A stretch of DNA of 64,000 nucleotides from Azospirillum brasilense (GTDB lineage Bacteria; Pseudomonadota; Alphaproteobacteria; Azospirillales; Azospirillaceae): contig NZ_QLKQ01000001.1 of NCBI RefSeq assembly GCF_003349955.1, positions 150,701-214,700 on the forward strand, read 5' to 3'. The notes under the pieces were generated by a model that did no database searches, was not told where the DNA came from, and was given only the letters and a program-made list of their open reading frames with translations. The translations under genes were made by a program, and so were the position numbers. Shown one piece after another: positions 33,244 through 42,883 of the stretch; position 1 is the first letter of the stretch; each line of letters begins with the position of its first letter.

Positions 33244-35784
33244 ATGTCCGCCATGACTCATCTGCGCATCGCGTTGCGGCTGGCTTGGCGGGACCTGCGG
33301 GGCGGCGTCACCGGACTTTGGATCGTCGTCCTCGGGGTAGCGCTGGGCACCGCCATGATGGCCGCCGTCGGCTCGCTCAGCGGCGGCGTGCTGGAGGGGA
33401 TGCGGGCCACCGCCCGCGAGGCGGTCGGCGGTGACCTCTCGCTGCGCCTGTTCCACGCACCGGCGACGCCGGAGCAGCGGGCCGTCCTCAGCACGTTGGG
33501 CAGGGTCGGTGAGACGGCGGAGCTGCGGCCCGTCGCCTCGGCGGTGACCGGCGGCGCCCGCGCCCTGGTCGAGTTGAAGGCGGTTGAGGAAAGCTACCCG
33601 CTGGTCGGCGCGGCGACGGTGTCCGGCGCCCCGTCCCTGGCCGACGCTCTGGCCCGGCGCGACGGGCACTGGGGCGCGGCGGTGTCCCCCGACCTCCTCG
33701 AAGCGCTCGCGCTGGGCGTCGGCGACCGCCTGCGGCTCGGTGCCGCCGAGGTCGCGGTCCGCGCCGTGCTGGAGCATGAGCCGGACCGGGCCTTTCGCGC
33801 CTTTTCCCTCGGCCCGCGCGTCGTCATCGATCACCAAGCGCTGGACACGACGGGCCTCGCGGAGCCGGGGATGCCCGTCTACTGGTACTATCGCCTCGTC
33901 CTGCCGGAAGCGGCCCGCTCCGACGCCATCCTCCGCGATCTGGAAAACCGTTTCCCCGACGCCGGGTGGCGGATCGTCGACGCCGCCCACGGCATTCCGG
34001 GCGTGGACCGCACCGTGCAGCTCGCCCGCGCGCTGTTCCTTCTCGGGTCCCTGTCCATCCTGCTGATCGGCGGCGTCGGCATCGGCCGGGCGCTGTCGGC
34101 GCACCTTGCCCGACGGTTGCCGGTTCTCGCCACGCTGAAGGCGCTGGGCGGCTCGCCGCGCCTTCTCTTCACCGCCTTCCTGCTGCAGACGTTGGCCGTC
34201 GTCGGCGTGGCGCTGCTGATCGGTGTGGGCTTCGGAGCCGTGCTGGCCGCCATGGCGGTGAAGGCGCTGCCGCTCGACTGGATGACGGAGACGGGCGGCG
34301 CCGTCGATCCGGCGGCCTTGCTGCTGGCGGGGGCGGTCGGACTGCTGGCGGCCCTGCTCTGCGCCGTGCCGCCGCTGGCCCGCGCCGCCGGGACCAGCCC
34401 CGCCGCGATCTGGCGGGGGGCGGTGGATGGCTGGACCCAGCCGTTGGGGTGGCGGACCCGTGGCGCTGTCGCGCTGCTCGGGCTGGGGCTCACCGGTCTG
34501 CTCGCCGCCTGGACGGGGATGCCGCTCGCCGTCGCCGGCTTCTTGCTCGTCGCGGTGCTGGTGGCGATGGGCTTCACGCTGCTGGGGCGCGGGCTCGCCT
34601 GGGTGGCCCGCCGGTTGGCGCGGGGGCGGCGGGCGGCGGTCCGGCTGGCCGTCGCCAACCTTGGTCGGCCCGGCGCGCCGACGGTCCCGGTGGCCGTCGC
34701 GCTGGGCATCGGCCTGACCCTGCTGGTGGCGGTCGGCGTGGTCGGACGGGCGGCGACCGGCCATGTCACGGCGACGCTGCCGGAGCAGACGCCCTCCATC
34801 GTCGTGCTGAACGTTTCCCCGCCGGACGGCATCGGCTTGAGCGGGCGCCTGACCGCCCTACCCGGCGTCGGGCGGGTCGAGACGGCGCCCTTCCTGCACG
34901 CCCGGATCAGCCGCCTCAACGGCACCGCCATCACCGAGGCGGACGCCCCGCGCTCTGTCGGCTGGGCGGTGCGCGGCGACCGCGGCCTGTCCTGGCGCGA
35001 CCGCCCCGCCCCCACCGACCGGATCGTGGCGGGCAGTTGGTGGCCCGAGGGCTACGCCGGTCCGCCGCTGGCCTCGCTGGACGCGCAGGTCGCCCGCCGG
35101 TTGGGGCTGGCGGTGGGGGACCGCCTTACGCTGGCCCTGGCGAGCGGGCCCGTGACCGCGACGGTCGCCAACCTCCGGCGGATCGACTGGACGCGGCTCG
35201 ACCTGGACTTCCCGGTTCTCCTCTCCCCCTTCCCCGAACCGCCGCCGCACAGCCTCGTCGCCGCCGTCTGGTCCTTGCCCGAGGCGGTTCCGGCGGTTGA
35301 GGCGGCGGTGGCGCGAGCGGTCCCGCAAGCCCCCACGATCCGCGTGGCGGAGGTGCTGGACACGCTCGGTTCGACCGTCCAGACCGTGCGCGGGCTTCTC
35401 AACGGCCTGTCCGCCGTCGCTCTCGGCGCGGCGGTCGTGGTCCTGCTCGGCGCCATCGCCAACAGCGCCCGGCGGCGGCTTCAGGAGATGGCGATCCTGC
35501 ACGTCCTCGGGGTCGGGCGGCGTTCGATGATACAGGCCGTCGTGCTGGAGTTCGTCCTGCTGGGCGCCGCGGTCGCCGCGGTCGCGGTGCCGCTCGGCTG
35601 GCTCGGCGGCGCGGCGGTGGTCGCCGGCCTCGCCGACGGCGCTCCGCTTCCCGGAGGCGCGGTTCCCTTGGCCGCCTTCCTCGGCACCGTCGCCGCGATG
35701 GCGGCGGCCGGGGCCATGCTGGTGGCTTGGCTGCCGCGACGGAACATGATGCGACGGTTGCGCAGCGACACCCTGTCCGCCTGA
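33244..35784 (+). CDS. FtsX-like ABC permease (YbbP-type), ATPase partner absent
   Basis: 846 residues. N-terminal membrane segment (about 18-40) and a large periplasmic region, then membrane clusters at about 260-370 and 405-440 and a C-terminal set at about 730-835, which together give the double MacB-periplasmic/FtsX layout of YbbP-like permeases. Sequence cues: L-A-T-L-K-A-L-G-G-S-P-R (about 298-309) and M-A-I-L-H-V-L-G-V-G-R-R near 750, the FtsX coupling helices. Such permeases usually sit next to a YbbA-like ATPase and a lipase; neither is here. ATPase may be elsewhere. Substrate unknown, perhaps lipoprotein or lysolipid handling. Confidence 0.87.
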   Translation: MSAMTHLRIALRLAWRDLRGGVTGLWIVVLGVALGTAMMAAVGSLSGGVLEGMRATAREAVGGDLSLRLFHAPATPEQRAVLSTLGRVGETAELRPVASAVTGGARALVELKAVEESYPLVGAATVSGAPSLADALARRDGHWGAAVSPDLLEALALGVGDRLRLGAAEVAVRAVLEHEPDRAFRAFSLGPRVVIDHQALDTTGLAEPGMPVYWYYRLVLPEAARSDAILRDLENRFPDAGWRIVDAAHGIPGVDRTVQLARALFLLGSLSILLIGGVGIGRALSAHLARRLPVLATLKALGGSPRLLFTAFLLQTLAVVGVALLIGVGFGAVLAAMAVKALPLDWMTETGGAVDPAALLLAGAVGLLAALLCAVPPLARAAGTSPAAIWRGAVDGWTQPLGWRTRGAVALLGLGLTGLLAAWTGMPLAVAGFLLVAVLVAMGFTLLGRGLAWVARRLARGRRAAVRLAVANLGRPGAPTVPVAVALGIGLTLLVAVGVVGRAATGHVTATLPEQTPSIVVLNVSPPDGIGLSGRLTALPGVGRVETAPFLHARISRLNGTAITEADAPRSVGWAVRGDRGLSWRDRPAPTDRIVAGSWWPEGYAGPPLASLDAQVARRLGLAVGDRLTLALASGPVTATVANLRRIDWTRLDLDFPVLLSPFPEPPPHSLVAAVWSLPEAVPAVEAAVARAVPQAPTIRVAEVLDTLGSTVQTVRGLLNGLSAVALGAAVVVLLGAIANSARRRLQEMAILHVLGVGRRSMIQAVVLEFVLLGAAVAAVAVPLGWLGGAAVVAGLADGAPLPGGAVPLAAFLGTVAAMAAAGAMLVAWLPRRNMMRRLRSDTLSA

Positions 35785-35796
35785 CACGCCCGCCCG

Positions 35797-36867
35797 TCAG
35801 GCCATCTCCGCCGCCGGGATGATGTCGTCGGTCAGCAGGGCGTTGAGAAGGCCGACATGGCCATCCGACCGCGCCGGGCGCGTGGGGTCGGAGGTGACGA
35901 CGACGGTCAGCCCCAGACCGGGCACGACATAAAGCATCTGCCCGCCATAGCCGCGCGCGTAGGCGATGCGGTGCCCCTTCGCCGTGGCGAGGAACCAGCC
36001 ATACCCGTAATCGTCGCCGGAGAAGGGGGAGCGCGTGCGCGGCACCCAGGAATCCCGCACCCAAGCGGCGCTGATGACCGGCCGTCCGTTCCACAGGCCG
36101 CCCTGCCGCCACAGCTCGCCGAAGCGGAAGAGGTCGAGCGGCGACAGCGCCATGTTGTTGCCGCCGAGGTAGAAGCCCTGCGGATCGCGCGTCCAGGACG
36201 GCACGTCGATGCCCAGCGGCTCGCCCAGCCACTCCCGCGCCAGGGACAGCAGGCTGCGCCCCGACGCGCTGGACAGCGCCGCGCCCAGCAGGTGGTAGCT
36301 CCCGGTCGAGTAAAGCATCCGTGCGCCCGGCTCGGTGACGAAGGGACGGCGCAGCGCGTCGACGACCCAGTTGCGGCTGTTGATCCAACGGCCGTAGCCC
36401 GGCCCGGAGGTGGGTTCCAGACCGGCCTGCATGGTCAGAAGGTCGGCGATGGTGATCCGTCGCACCCGCGGATCGACGCCCGCCGGGACCAGCCCCGGCG
36501 CCGCCTCGGCCAAGGTGACATCGACGCCGCGCAGGACCCCGCGGTCGATGGCGATGCCGGCGAGCGATGCGGCGATGGTCTTGGACACCGACTTGACGTT
36601 GACGGCACGGTTCACCGCCGGCCCCCGGAAGGCCTCCGCCGACACCACCGCACCGTTCCGCCCGATGATCAGCGCGTGGATCTGGTCGAGCCCGGCCGCC
36701 CGTTTGATGGCGCGGTCCAGCAAGGCCGGGTCGAACGCGGCTCCGGCCCCGGGTTGGGCGGCAAACAGCGGGCGCGCCAGGGCACAGCCTAGGGGCGCGG
36801 CAACGACGGCGGCGGTGGCGGCGAGGACGGCGCGGCGGCCAAGCCGGAACGGCGGGTTCGAGGTCAT
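35797..36867 (-). CDS. Serine hydrolase, class C beta-lactamase-like
   Basis: 356 residues. Tat-like signal R-L-G-R-R-A-V-L-A-A-T-A-A near the N-terminus. Active-site S-x-x-K is S-V-S-K (S93, K96) and a Y-S-T replaces the usual Y-x-N; the late motif near A-R-G-Y-G-G-Q is only loosely like K-T-G, so penicillin hydrolysis is not implied. More likely an esterase or peptide hydrolase in the periplasm. Start 36867 is the first ATG with a signal-like leader; 36894 and 36951 are in-frame alternatives with no better ribosome site. Convergent with the permease gene, 12 bp apart. Confidence 0.85.
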   Translation of the reverse strand: MTSNPPFRLGRRAVLAATAAVVAAPLGCALARPLFAAQPGAGAAFDPALLDRAIKRAAGLDQIHALIIGRNGAVVSAEAFRGPAVNRAVNVKSVSKTIAASLAGIAIDRGVLRGVDVTLAEAAPGLVPAGVDPRVRRITIADLLTMQAGLEPTSGPGYGRWINSRNWVVDALRRPFVTEPGARMLYSTGSYHLLGAALSSASGRSLLSLAREWLGEPLGIDVPSWTRDPQGFYLGGNNMALSPLDLFRFGELWRQGGLWNGRPVISAAWVRDSWVPRTRSPFSGDDYGYGWFLATAKGHRIAYARGYGGQMLYVVPGLGLTVVVTSDPTRPARSDGHVGLLNALLTDDIIPAAEMA

Positions 36868-37016
36868 CCCGGTTATGTGGTCCCGCTTCGCTGCCATCCA
36901 AGATTGCCGCGAAGAGACACGGGTCGGACTTTGTCCCACCCAACGCCGCACACGCCGCTTGCCTCCCCACCTAACCAGAACATATTAAGAACAGACAAGC
37001 ACCGTGGGATGGGACG

Positions 37017-38231
37017 ATGGACGACGCCTTGATCGAGAAGCTCGGCATTCTGGCCGATGCGGCGAAATACGACGCCTCCTGCGCCTCGTCCGGCGCCAAG
37101 CCGCGCAGCGGCGGCAAGGAGGGGCTGGGCTCGACCACCGGCGCCGGCATCTGCCACGCCTACACGCCGGACGGGCGCTGCGTCTCGCTCCTGAAGATCC
37201 TGCTGACCAACCACTGCCTGTTCGACTGCGTGTACTGCATCAACCGGCGCTCCTCCAACGTCCGCCGCGCCCGCTTCACGGTGGCGGAGGTGGTCGACCT
37301 GACGCTGGGCTTCTACAAGCGCAATTGCATCGAGGGGCTGTTCCTGTCCTCCGGCATCATCCGCTCGCCGGACCACACGATGGAGCAGATGATGCTGGTG
37401 GCGCGGACGCTGCGGCGCGACCACGGCTTCGCCGGCTACATCCACCTGAAGACCATCCCCGAGGCCAGCCCCTGGCTGATCGAGCAGGCCGGGCTGTGGG
37501 CCGACCGCCTGTCGATCAACCTCGAACTGCCCACCGACCACAGTCTGAAGGCCTTCGCGCCGGAGAAGAACGGCGGCACCATCAAGGCGGTGATGGGTCA
37601 GGTCAACGAGCGCATCGTCGAGGCCAAGGAGGAGCGCCGCCGCTTCTCCCCCGCCGGCCAGAGCACCCAGCTCATCGTCGGCGCCGACGACGCCACCGAC
37701 CGCTCGGTGCTGGAGACCAGTGGCACGCTCTACCAGCGCTACGGGTTGCGCCGCGTCTATTATTCCGCCTTCAGCCCGATCCCGGAGGCCAGCTCGGTCC
37801 TGCCGGTCAAGCCGCCGCCTTTGCAGCGGGAGAACAGGCTGTATCAGGCCGACTGGCTGCTGCGCTATTACGGCTTCACGGTGGAGGAGATCGCGTCCGG
37901 TGGCGAGGGTGGGATGCTCGACCTCGGCATCGACCCGAAGCTGGCCTGGGCGTTGAAGAACCGGGAGCGCTTCCCGGTCGACGTCAACCGCGCCGACCGC
38001 GAGATGCTGCTGCGGGTGCCGGGGCTGGGCGCCCGCGCCGTCGACAAGATCCTGTCGGCGCGCCGCCACACCCGCCTGCGCATGGAGGATTTGGGTCGGC
38101 TGTCGAACGGGCTGAGGCGGGCGCGCCCCTTCCTGATCGCCGCCAACTACCACCCCGTGGGCGGGTTGACCGACCGGCTGGACCTGCGCCAGCGGCTGGT
38201 CACGCCGTCCAGCCAGTTGAGCCTGTTCTGA
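37017..38231 (+). CDS. Putative DNA modification/repair radical SAM protein
   Basis: 404 residues. Radical SAM cluster C-L-F-D-C-V-Y-C with C67, C71, C74 coordinating the 4Fe-4S, then a TIM-barrel-like core, and a helix-hairpin-helix stretch late (V-P-G-L-G-A-R-A-V-D-K-I, about 338-349) that should bind DNA. COG4277-type proteins are nearly always paired with a UdgX-like gene, which is 2 bp downstream here. No biochemical function is established; DNA lesion or base chemistry is expected. Convergent neighbour upstream is the serine hydrolase, whose start is 149 bp away in the divergent sense. Confidence 0.9.
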   Translation: MDDALIEKLGILADAAKYDASCASSGAKPRSGGKEGLGSTTGAGICHAYTPDGRCVSLLKILLTNHCLFDCVYCINRRSSNVRRARFTVAEVVDLTLGFYKRNCIEGLFLSSGIIRSPDHTMEQMMLVARTLRRDHGFAGYIHLKTIPEASPWLIEQAGLWADRLSINLELPTDHSLKAFAPEKNGGTIKAVMGQVNERIVEAKEERRRFSPAGQSTQLIVGADDATDRSVLETSGTLYQRYGLRRVYYSAFSPIPEASSVLPVKPPPLQRENRLYQADWLLRYYGFTVEEIASGGEGGMLDLGIDPKLAWALKNRERFPVDVNRADREMLLRVPGLGARAVDKILSARRHTRLRMEDLGRLSNGLRRARPFLIAANYHPVGGLTDRLDLRQRLVTPSSQLSLF

Positions 38232-38233
38232 CC

Positions 38234-39649
38234 ATGCGCACGATCACCCTGCGGGAGGGGGCGGACCTCGACGGCTTCCGCCGGGCGGTGCGCCGCCTCG
38301 CCGCCACCCGGACGGCGCCGGAGGCGGTACTGTGGAGCGTCGGCGCACCGTCGCTGTTCGGCGACGAAGGACCCGCACTTGAAGACGGCGCCCCGGTCCT
38401 CCTGCCCCAGGCGGTCGGCCAGTTGATCGAAACCGTCGTCTGCCACGGCGATCCGGAGCGCTACGCCCTGCTCTACCGGCTGGTCTGGCGGGTGCTGAAC
38501 GGAGAGCGTGCGTTGCTCGACCAGCACGCCGACCCGCTGGTGCACCGGTTGGAGCGGCTCGACAAGGCGGTGCGCCGGGACATCCACAAGATGCACGCCT
38601 TCCTGCGCTTCCGCGCCCTACCGGACCCGGACGGCGGAGAGCGTTACGTCGCGTGGTTCGAGCCCGACCATCACATCGTCGAGGCGGTCGCCGCCTTCTT
38701 CGTCGACCGTTTCGAAAGCATGGTGTGGACAATCCTGACGCCGAAGGGATCGCTGCACTGGGACCGCCACCGCCTGATGACCGGCCCGCCCGCCGAGCGT
38801 CCGGATTCACTAACCGACGACCGCTTCGCCGAGGGCTGGCTGCGCTATTACGAGAGCACCTTTAACCCGGCGCGGGTCAACCCCACGGCTATGCGGGCGG
38901 AGATGCCGCGGAAATACTGGGCCAACATGCCGGAGACGGCGGCCATCCCGGCCATGGTCCGCGCCGCCCCCGCCCGCGTCCAGGCGATGCTGGAGGCGGA
39001 GGCCGCCATCCCGCGCCGCCGCATGCCCGAAAAGGCGGTGGCGGCGATGGCCCGGCAGGCCCCGGAGAGCCTCGCCGAGCTGAACCGCCTGATCCAACGC
39101 TCCGAACCGCTGGTGCCGGGCGCGACGCAGGCGGTGCCGGGCGAGGGGCCGGAGGGTGCGGCCATCGCCATCGTCGGCGAGCAGCCGGGCGACCAGGAGG
39201 ACCGCGAGGGCCGCCCCTTCGTCGGTCCCGCCGGCCAGTTGCTGACCGCCGCGCTGGAAGAGGCCGGCATCGACCGCGGCGGCGTCTACCTGACCAACGC
39301 CGTCAAGCATTTCAAATTCGTCCAGCGCGGCAAGCGGCGCATCCACCAGTCGCCGACCGCCGGCGAGGTCAAGCATTACCGTTGGTGGCTGATGACGGAG
39401 CTGGGCTTCGTCCGTCCCCGCCTCGTTGTCGCGCTGGGCGCCACCGCGGCTCTGGCGCTGACCGGACGGCCCGTTTCGGTGCTGCGCGAGCGCGGACCGA
39501 TGGTCTTCGACGGGTGGAACGGCGACGGGTGGGACGGTTTCGTCACCGTCCACCCTTCCTACCTGCTGAGGCTTCCGGAGGAGGAGGAGCGGCGGCGGGC
39601 GCAGGCGGAGTTCGTGGCCGACCTGCGCCGGGCCGCGACTCTGGCATGA
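38234..39649 (+). CDS. UdgX-like uracil-DNA glycosylase fused to a DUF4130 domain
   Basis: 471 residues. N-terminal half (about 1-260) is the DUF4130-type domain that often accompanies the radical SAM repair protein. The C-terminal part is a UdgX/family 4-like glycosylase: V-G-E-Q-P-G-D-Q-E-D (motif A, about 312-321) and the UdgX-specific R-loop K-R-R-I-H-Q-S-P, where H371 is the residue that in UdgX forms a covalent bond with DNA at uracil. The 4Fe-4S cysteines of UdgX are missing; the whole protein has a single Cys, in the N-terminal half. ATG 38234 follows the radical SAM stop by 2 bp. Confidence 0.9.
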   Translation: MRTITLREGADLDGFRRAVRRLAATRTAPEAVLWSVGAPSLFGDEGPALEDGAPVLLPQAVGQLIETVVCHGDPERYALLYRLVWRVLNGERALLDQHADPLVHRLERLDKAVRRDIHKMHAFLRFRALPDPDGGERYVAWFEPDHHIVEAVAAFFVDRFESMVWTILTPKGSLHWDRHRLMTGPPAERPDSLTDDRFAEGWLRYYESTFNPARVNPTAMRAEMPRKYWANMPETAAIPAMVRAAPARVQAMLEAEAAIPRRRMPEKAVAAMARQAPESLAELNRLIQRSEPLVPGATQAVPGEGPEGAAIAIVGEQPGDQEDREGRPFVGPAGQLLTAALEEAGIDRGGVYLTNAVKHFKFVQRGKRRIHQSPTAGEVKHYRWWLMTELGFVRPRLVVALGATAALALTGRPVSVLRERGPMVFDGWNGDGWDGFVTVHPSYLLRLPEEEERRRAQAEFVADLRRAATLA

Positions 39650-39679
39650 GGCGGCACCGGACCGTCCCCCGTCAAACCC

Positions 39680-39898
39680 TCACGCGCCCTGCTGCTTGAA
39701 GCGCTTGCCCACCGTGCATTGGATGCGCTGAAGCTCGTACTTCGGGTGGTCGTTGATCCACTTGGCGCTCTCGATCTGACCGGCGATCGGGCAGCTCGAC
39801 ATGGTCAGGGGTTCGGTGTCGGGAACCATCGGATTGATGGTCCGGCACTGGGTCGGGTCCGACGCCAAGCAGAAGATCATCGACAGGGTAACAAACAT
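39680..39898 (-). CDS. Small secreted-type Cys protein (paralogue A)
   Basis: 72 residues. Start ATG 39898 with TTTTGGAGC seven to eight bases upstream. A short hydrophobic N-terminus (M-F-V-T-L-S-M-I-F-C-L-A) suggests a membrane anchor or leader; Cys positions C-R-T-I, S-S-C-P and I-Q-C-T plus W-I-N-D-H-P-K match the small protein at 40226. The family is short and uncharacterised in my memory, common in alphaproteobacteria. It is convergent with the UdgX gene (30 bp). Confidence 0.65.
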   Translation of the reverse strand: MFVTLSMIFCLASDPTQCRTINPMVPDTEPLTMSSCPIAGQIESAKWINDHPKYELQRIQCTVGKRFKQQGA

Positions 39899-40225
39899 CG
39901 GGCGCTCCAAAACGCAACGGCACGGCTGTGCCAACATCGTGTGGATCAGCGATAGCAAGCCGCATGCCATGCCCAGGACGAGGACAGGATTGCGCGATTA
40001 CGGCTGCTCGGAAATGAGCCAAACCACAGGGCGCCGAATCATTAGGCATCGAAGATTAACCAATGCCTAAAGGTTGGGAGTTTGCAAAGCCGTTGGTGCA
40101 GCGGATGAAACGGAACGGGCCGCAAGGTACAGAGCAGCCTTCGCGCAAGTCTGGGGTCGGCGCGCCGCAGGTCAACGGAACGTTGAGTGAAGTCTTTCGT
40201 ATCCTTGAAGCAACCTGCGCTGGCG
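39899..40225. other. 327-bp region between two small paralogous genes
   Basis: I see no supported gene here; open frames on either strand lack a ribosome site. The two small genes flanking it run the same way, so this may hold the promoter of paralogue A. Confidence 0.4.
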
Positions 40226-40420
40226 TCAGGCCCCGGGCTGCTCGCACCGCCATTGGCGGACGTTCCAGTTGGGATGCTCCATGAGCCAATGCACGACGTG
40301 GGCGTAGCTGTTGTGCGTGCATTCCACCGCGGTCGGGTACCGTTCGAAGGAGAGTGGACGCTCGATGGCGCAGTGGTCCGGCCGCACGGCCAGACAAATC
40401 ACCAGAACCAGTTCAAACAT
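40226..40420 (-). CDS. Small secreted-type Cys protein (paralogue B)
   Basis: 64 residues. ATG 40420 with CAGGAAACGCGAACC upstream. Same plan as the gene at 39680: short hydrophobic N-terminus M-F-E-L-V-L-V-I-C-L-A, then D-H-C-A, V-E-C-T, W-L-M-E-H-P-N-W and a C-terminal R-C-E. Conserved Cys and the W-x-x-x-H-P pair identify the relation. Divergent from xoxF with 479 bp between. No function known. Confidence 0.65.
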   Translation of the reverse strand: MFELVLVICLAVRPDHCAIERPLSFERYPTAVECTHNSYAHVVHWLMEHPNWNVRQWRCEQPGA

Positions 40421-40899
40421 GGTTCGCGTTTCCTGTGCGAAAGCTCAATGGGCCGGCGCCTTCGGCGTTTCCGCAAAGACGGACGAAGGCCGGAACACAT
40501 GCATCAACAGCCGGAGTCGCGGATCGGGCCGCGCTGCTTTGCAGCAAATATTGCTGCTCTGCACAAAATTCGCGTTCGAAACTGCAAATAAATAAATTAC
40601 AAAATCTTGTTTTGAAGGATTAATCTCTTACTCCCAATTTGCGGTCGGTCCTGGATAAATCTGGCACAAGACGATTGTTTGAGATTTTCTATTCGGCAGA
40701 GCCTTGACGAGAAGATGGTCCCAATATAGCATTAAGTACCAATTTGGCGTCAGCTTTTCTGAATATTGAATTCAGAACAAAACACACCGCGCGACAACAT
40801 CCGCGCGACAACGCCCTTTTGCACTCAGCGCTGCGCTCATAAGCAAGAAGCCCATTGGTTTTTGGGTAAACAATAAGCGCCATCACGGGAGGGATCGTC
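40421..40899. promoter_or_regulatory. 479-bp xoxF promoter region
   Basis: AT-rich between about 40550 and 40790, the most AT-rich stretch near the C1 genes; no coding sequence is convincing. It should hold the xoxF promoter. A CACGGGAGGGATCGTC ribosome site precedes ATG 40900. No riboswitch recognised. Confidence 0.55.
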
Positions 40900-42783
40900 A
40901 TGAAGGTATTGTCTCGCTGGCTTCTGGCGTCTGTCGCTGTCGTCGCAGCCGGCTCGGTTTCTGCGAACGACAGTATTCTCAAGAATGAAGCGAACCCCAA
41001 CAACTGGGCGTCCCAGCTCGGCAATTATGCCGGGCAGCGGTACAGCCCCCTCGACCAGATCACCACCAACAACGTCAAGAATCTTCAGGTGGCGTGGTCG
41101 TTCTCCACCGGGGTTCTGCGCGGCCATGAGGGCGGGCCGATCGTCGTTGGCGACGTGATGTACATTCACACGCCGTTCCCCAACAAGGTCTTCGCGCTGG
41201 ACCTCAACAATCCGGGGCGGGTCATCTGGAAATATGAATCGGTCCAGGACCCGACCGTCATTCCGGTGATGTGCTGCGACACCGTCAACCGCGGCGTCGC
41301 GGTTGCCGACGGCAAGGTCTTCCTGGCGCAGGCGGACAACACACTGGTGGCGCTCGACGCCAAGACCGGCAAGGAGATGTGGAAGGCCAAGAACGGCGAC
41401 CACACCAAGGGCGAGACCCTGACGGCGGCCCCGCTGGTGGTCAAGGACAAGGTCTTCGTCGGCATCAGCGGCGGCGAGTTCGGCGTGCGCGGGCATCTGA
41501 CGGCCTACGACACGAACAGCGGCAAGATGGTGTGGCGGGCCTTCTCGACCGGTCCCGACGCCGACGTGAAGATCGACCCGTCGAAGACGATGATGATGGG
41601 CAAGCCCATCGGGCAGAAGGATCTTGGCGTCTCGACCTGGCCGGGCGAGGAATGGAAACGCGGCGGCGGGACGACCTGGGGCTGGTACACCTACGATCCG
41701 GCGCTCAACCTGATCTATTACGGCACCGGCAACCCCGGCACTTGGAACCCGACGCAGCGGGCCGTCGACAAGGACCGGGCCAAGAGCGACAACAAATGGT
41801 CGATGACCATCTTCGCCCGCGATCCCGACACCGGGGAGGCGAAGTGGGTCTACCAGAAGACTCCCTTCGATGAATGGGACTTCGACGGCGTCAACGAGAA
41901 CATCCTGGCCGACATCAACATGAACGGCCAGCAGCGTAAGGTGCTGGTCAACTTCGACCGCAACGGCTTCGCCTACACGCTGGACCGGGCGACCGGTGAA
42001 TTGCTCGTGGCGCAGAAGTACGACCCGACGGTCAACTGGGCGACCGACGTCGACATGAAGACCGGACGGCCGAACGTCGTCGACAAGTACAGCACCTTCG
42101 CCAACGGCGAGGACAAGAACACCGCGGCCGTGTGCCCGGCGGCGCTCGGCACCAAGGACCAGCAGCCGGCCTCCTTCTCGCCGGACACCGGGCTGTTCTA
42201 CGTCCCGACCAACCACATCTGCATGGATTACGAGCCGTTCTCCGTCTCCTACACGGCGGGGCAGGCCTATGTCGGCTCGACCGTGTCCATGTACCCGACG
42301 CCGAACTCGCACGGCGGCATGGGCAACTTCATCGCCTGGGACGCGGCGGCCGGCAAGATCGTCTGGTCGCGGCCGGAGCGCTTCGCGGTGTGGAGCGGCG
42401 CCCTGTCGACCAAGGGCGGCGTCGCCTATTACGGGACGCTCGAAGGCTACCTCGTCGCCGTCGACATGAAGGACGGCAAGGAGCTGTGGCGGTTCAAGAC
42501 CCCGTCCGGCATCATCGGCAACATCAACACCTACACCCACAACGGCAAGCAGTATGTGGCCGTGCTGTCGGGCGTCGGCGGCTGGGCCGGCATCGGTCTC
42601 GCCGCGGGGCTGACCCAGGAGGCCGGGGCGCAGGCGTGGCACAACGCCGTCCATCCCGGCCACACCGAGGGCGGGGGTGTGGCGACCGCCGGCCTCGGCG
42701 CGGTCGGCGCCCACCAGTCGCTGGGCGAATACACCCAGCTCGGCGGCGTCCTGACGGTGTTCCACGTTCCCGACCAGAAGTGA
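40900..42783 (+). CDS. xoxF: Lanthanide-dependent PQQ methanol dehydrogenase XoxF
   Basis: 627 residues, periplasmic (signal [11 protein letters not shown], cleavage after V-S-A). Eight-bladed PQQ propeller. The vicinal Cys pair M-C-C-D-T is present, and the active site [10 protein letters not shown] places D327 as catalytic base and D329 as the extra Asp that marks lanthanide-binding XoxF; calcium-type MxaF has Ala there. Oxidises methanol, probably also formaldehyde, passing electrons to XoxG. Tryptophan docking motifs (W-x-W type, e.g. T-T-W-G-W-Y-T-Y) are frequent. Followed by a terminator-like hairpin and then xoxG. No mxaF or mxaI nearby. Strong call. Confidence 0.97.
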   Translation: MKVLSRWLLASVAVVAAGSVSANDSILKNEANPNNWASQLGNYAGQRYSPLDQITTNNVKNLQVAWSFSTGVLRGHEGGPIVVGDVMYIHTPFPNKVFALDLNNPGRVIWKYESVQDPTVIPVMCCDTVNRGVAVADGKVFLAQADNTLVALDAKTGKEMWKAKNGDHTKGETLTAAPLVVKDKVFVGISGGEFGVRGHLTAYDTNSGKMVWRAFSTGPDADVKIDPSKTMMMGKPIGQKDLGVSTWPGEEWKRGGGTTWGWYTYDPALNLIYYGTGNPGTWNPTQRAVDKDRAKSDNKWSMTIFARDPDTGEAKWVYQKTPFDEWDFDGVNENILADINMNGQQRKVLVNFDRNGFAYTLDRATGELLVAQKYDPTVNWATDVDMKTGRPNVVDKYSTFANGEDKNTAAVCPAALGTKDQQPASFSPDTGLFYVPTNHICMDYEPFSVSYTAGQAYVGSTVSMYPTPNSHGGMGNFIAWDAAAGKIVWSRPERFAVWSGALSTKGGVAYYGTLEGYLVAVDMKDGKELWRFKTPSGIIGNINTYTHNGKQYVAVLSGVGGWAGIGLAAGLTQEAGAQAWHNAVHPGHTEGGGVATAGLGAVGAHQSLGEYTQLGGVLTVFHVPDQK

Positions 42784-42795
42784 TCGGCAGACCTG

Positions 42796-42830
42796 CCCCC
42801 GGTGCCGCAACGCACCGGGGGTTTTGCTTT
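42796..42830 (+). terminator. Hairpin with T-run between xoxF and xoxG
   Basis: 10-bp stem CCCCCGGTGC (42796-42805) and GCACCGGGGG (42812-42821), loop CGCAAC, then TTTTGCTTT. This is a standard intrinsic terminator 13 bases after the xoxF stop; partial read-through would set the xoxF to xoxG ratio. Confidence 0.85.
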
Positions 42831-42883
42831 GGAGTCTTCGGCATTCACTGGGACCCGGCTTCCGGGCAAGGATCTCGACATCC

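Noticed and set aside
35797-36867. True beta-lactamase (antibiotic resistance)
   Set aside because: Y-x-N is changed to Y-S-T and the K-T-G motif is not clear, so resistance is not supported.
40056-40397. 113-codon minus-strand gene overlapping paralogue B
   Set aside because: Overlaps the better supported small gene in another frame and has no ribosome site.
40662-40680. Sigma-54 promoter upstream of xoxF (TGGCAC ... TTGTTT)
   Set aside because: Spacing between the TGGCAC and TTG blocks is two bases too long, and the GC of the -12 element is missing.
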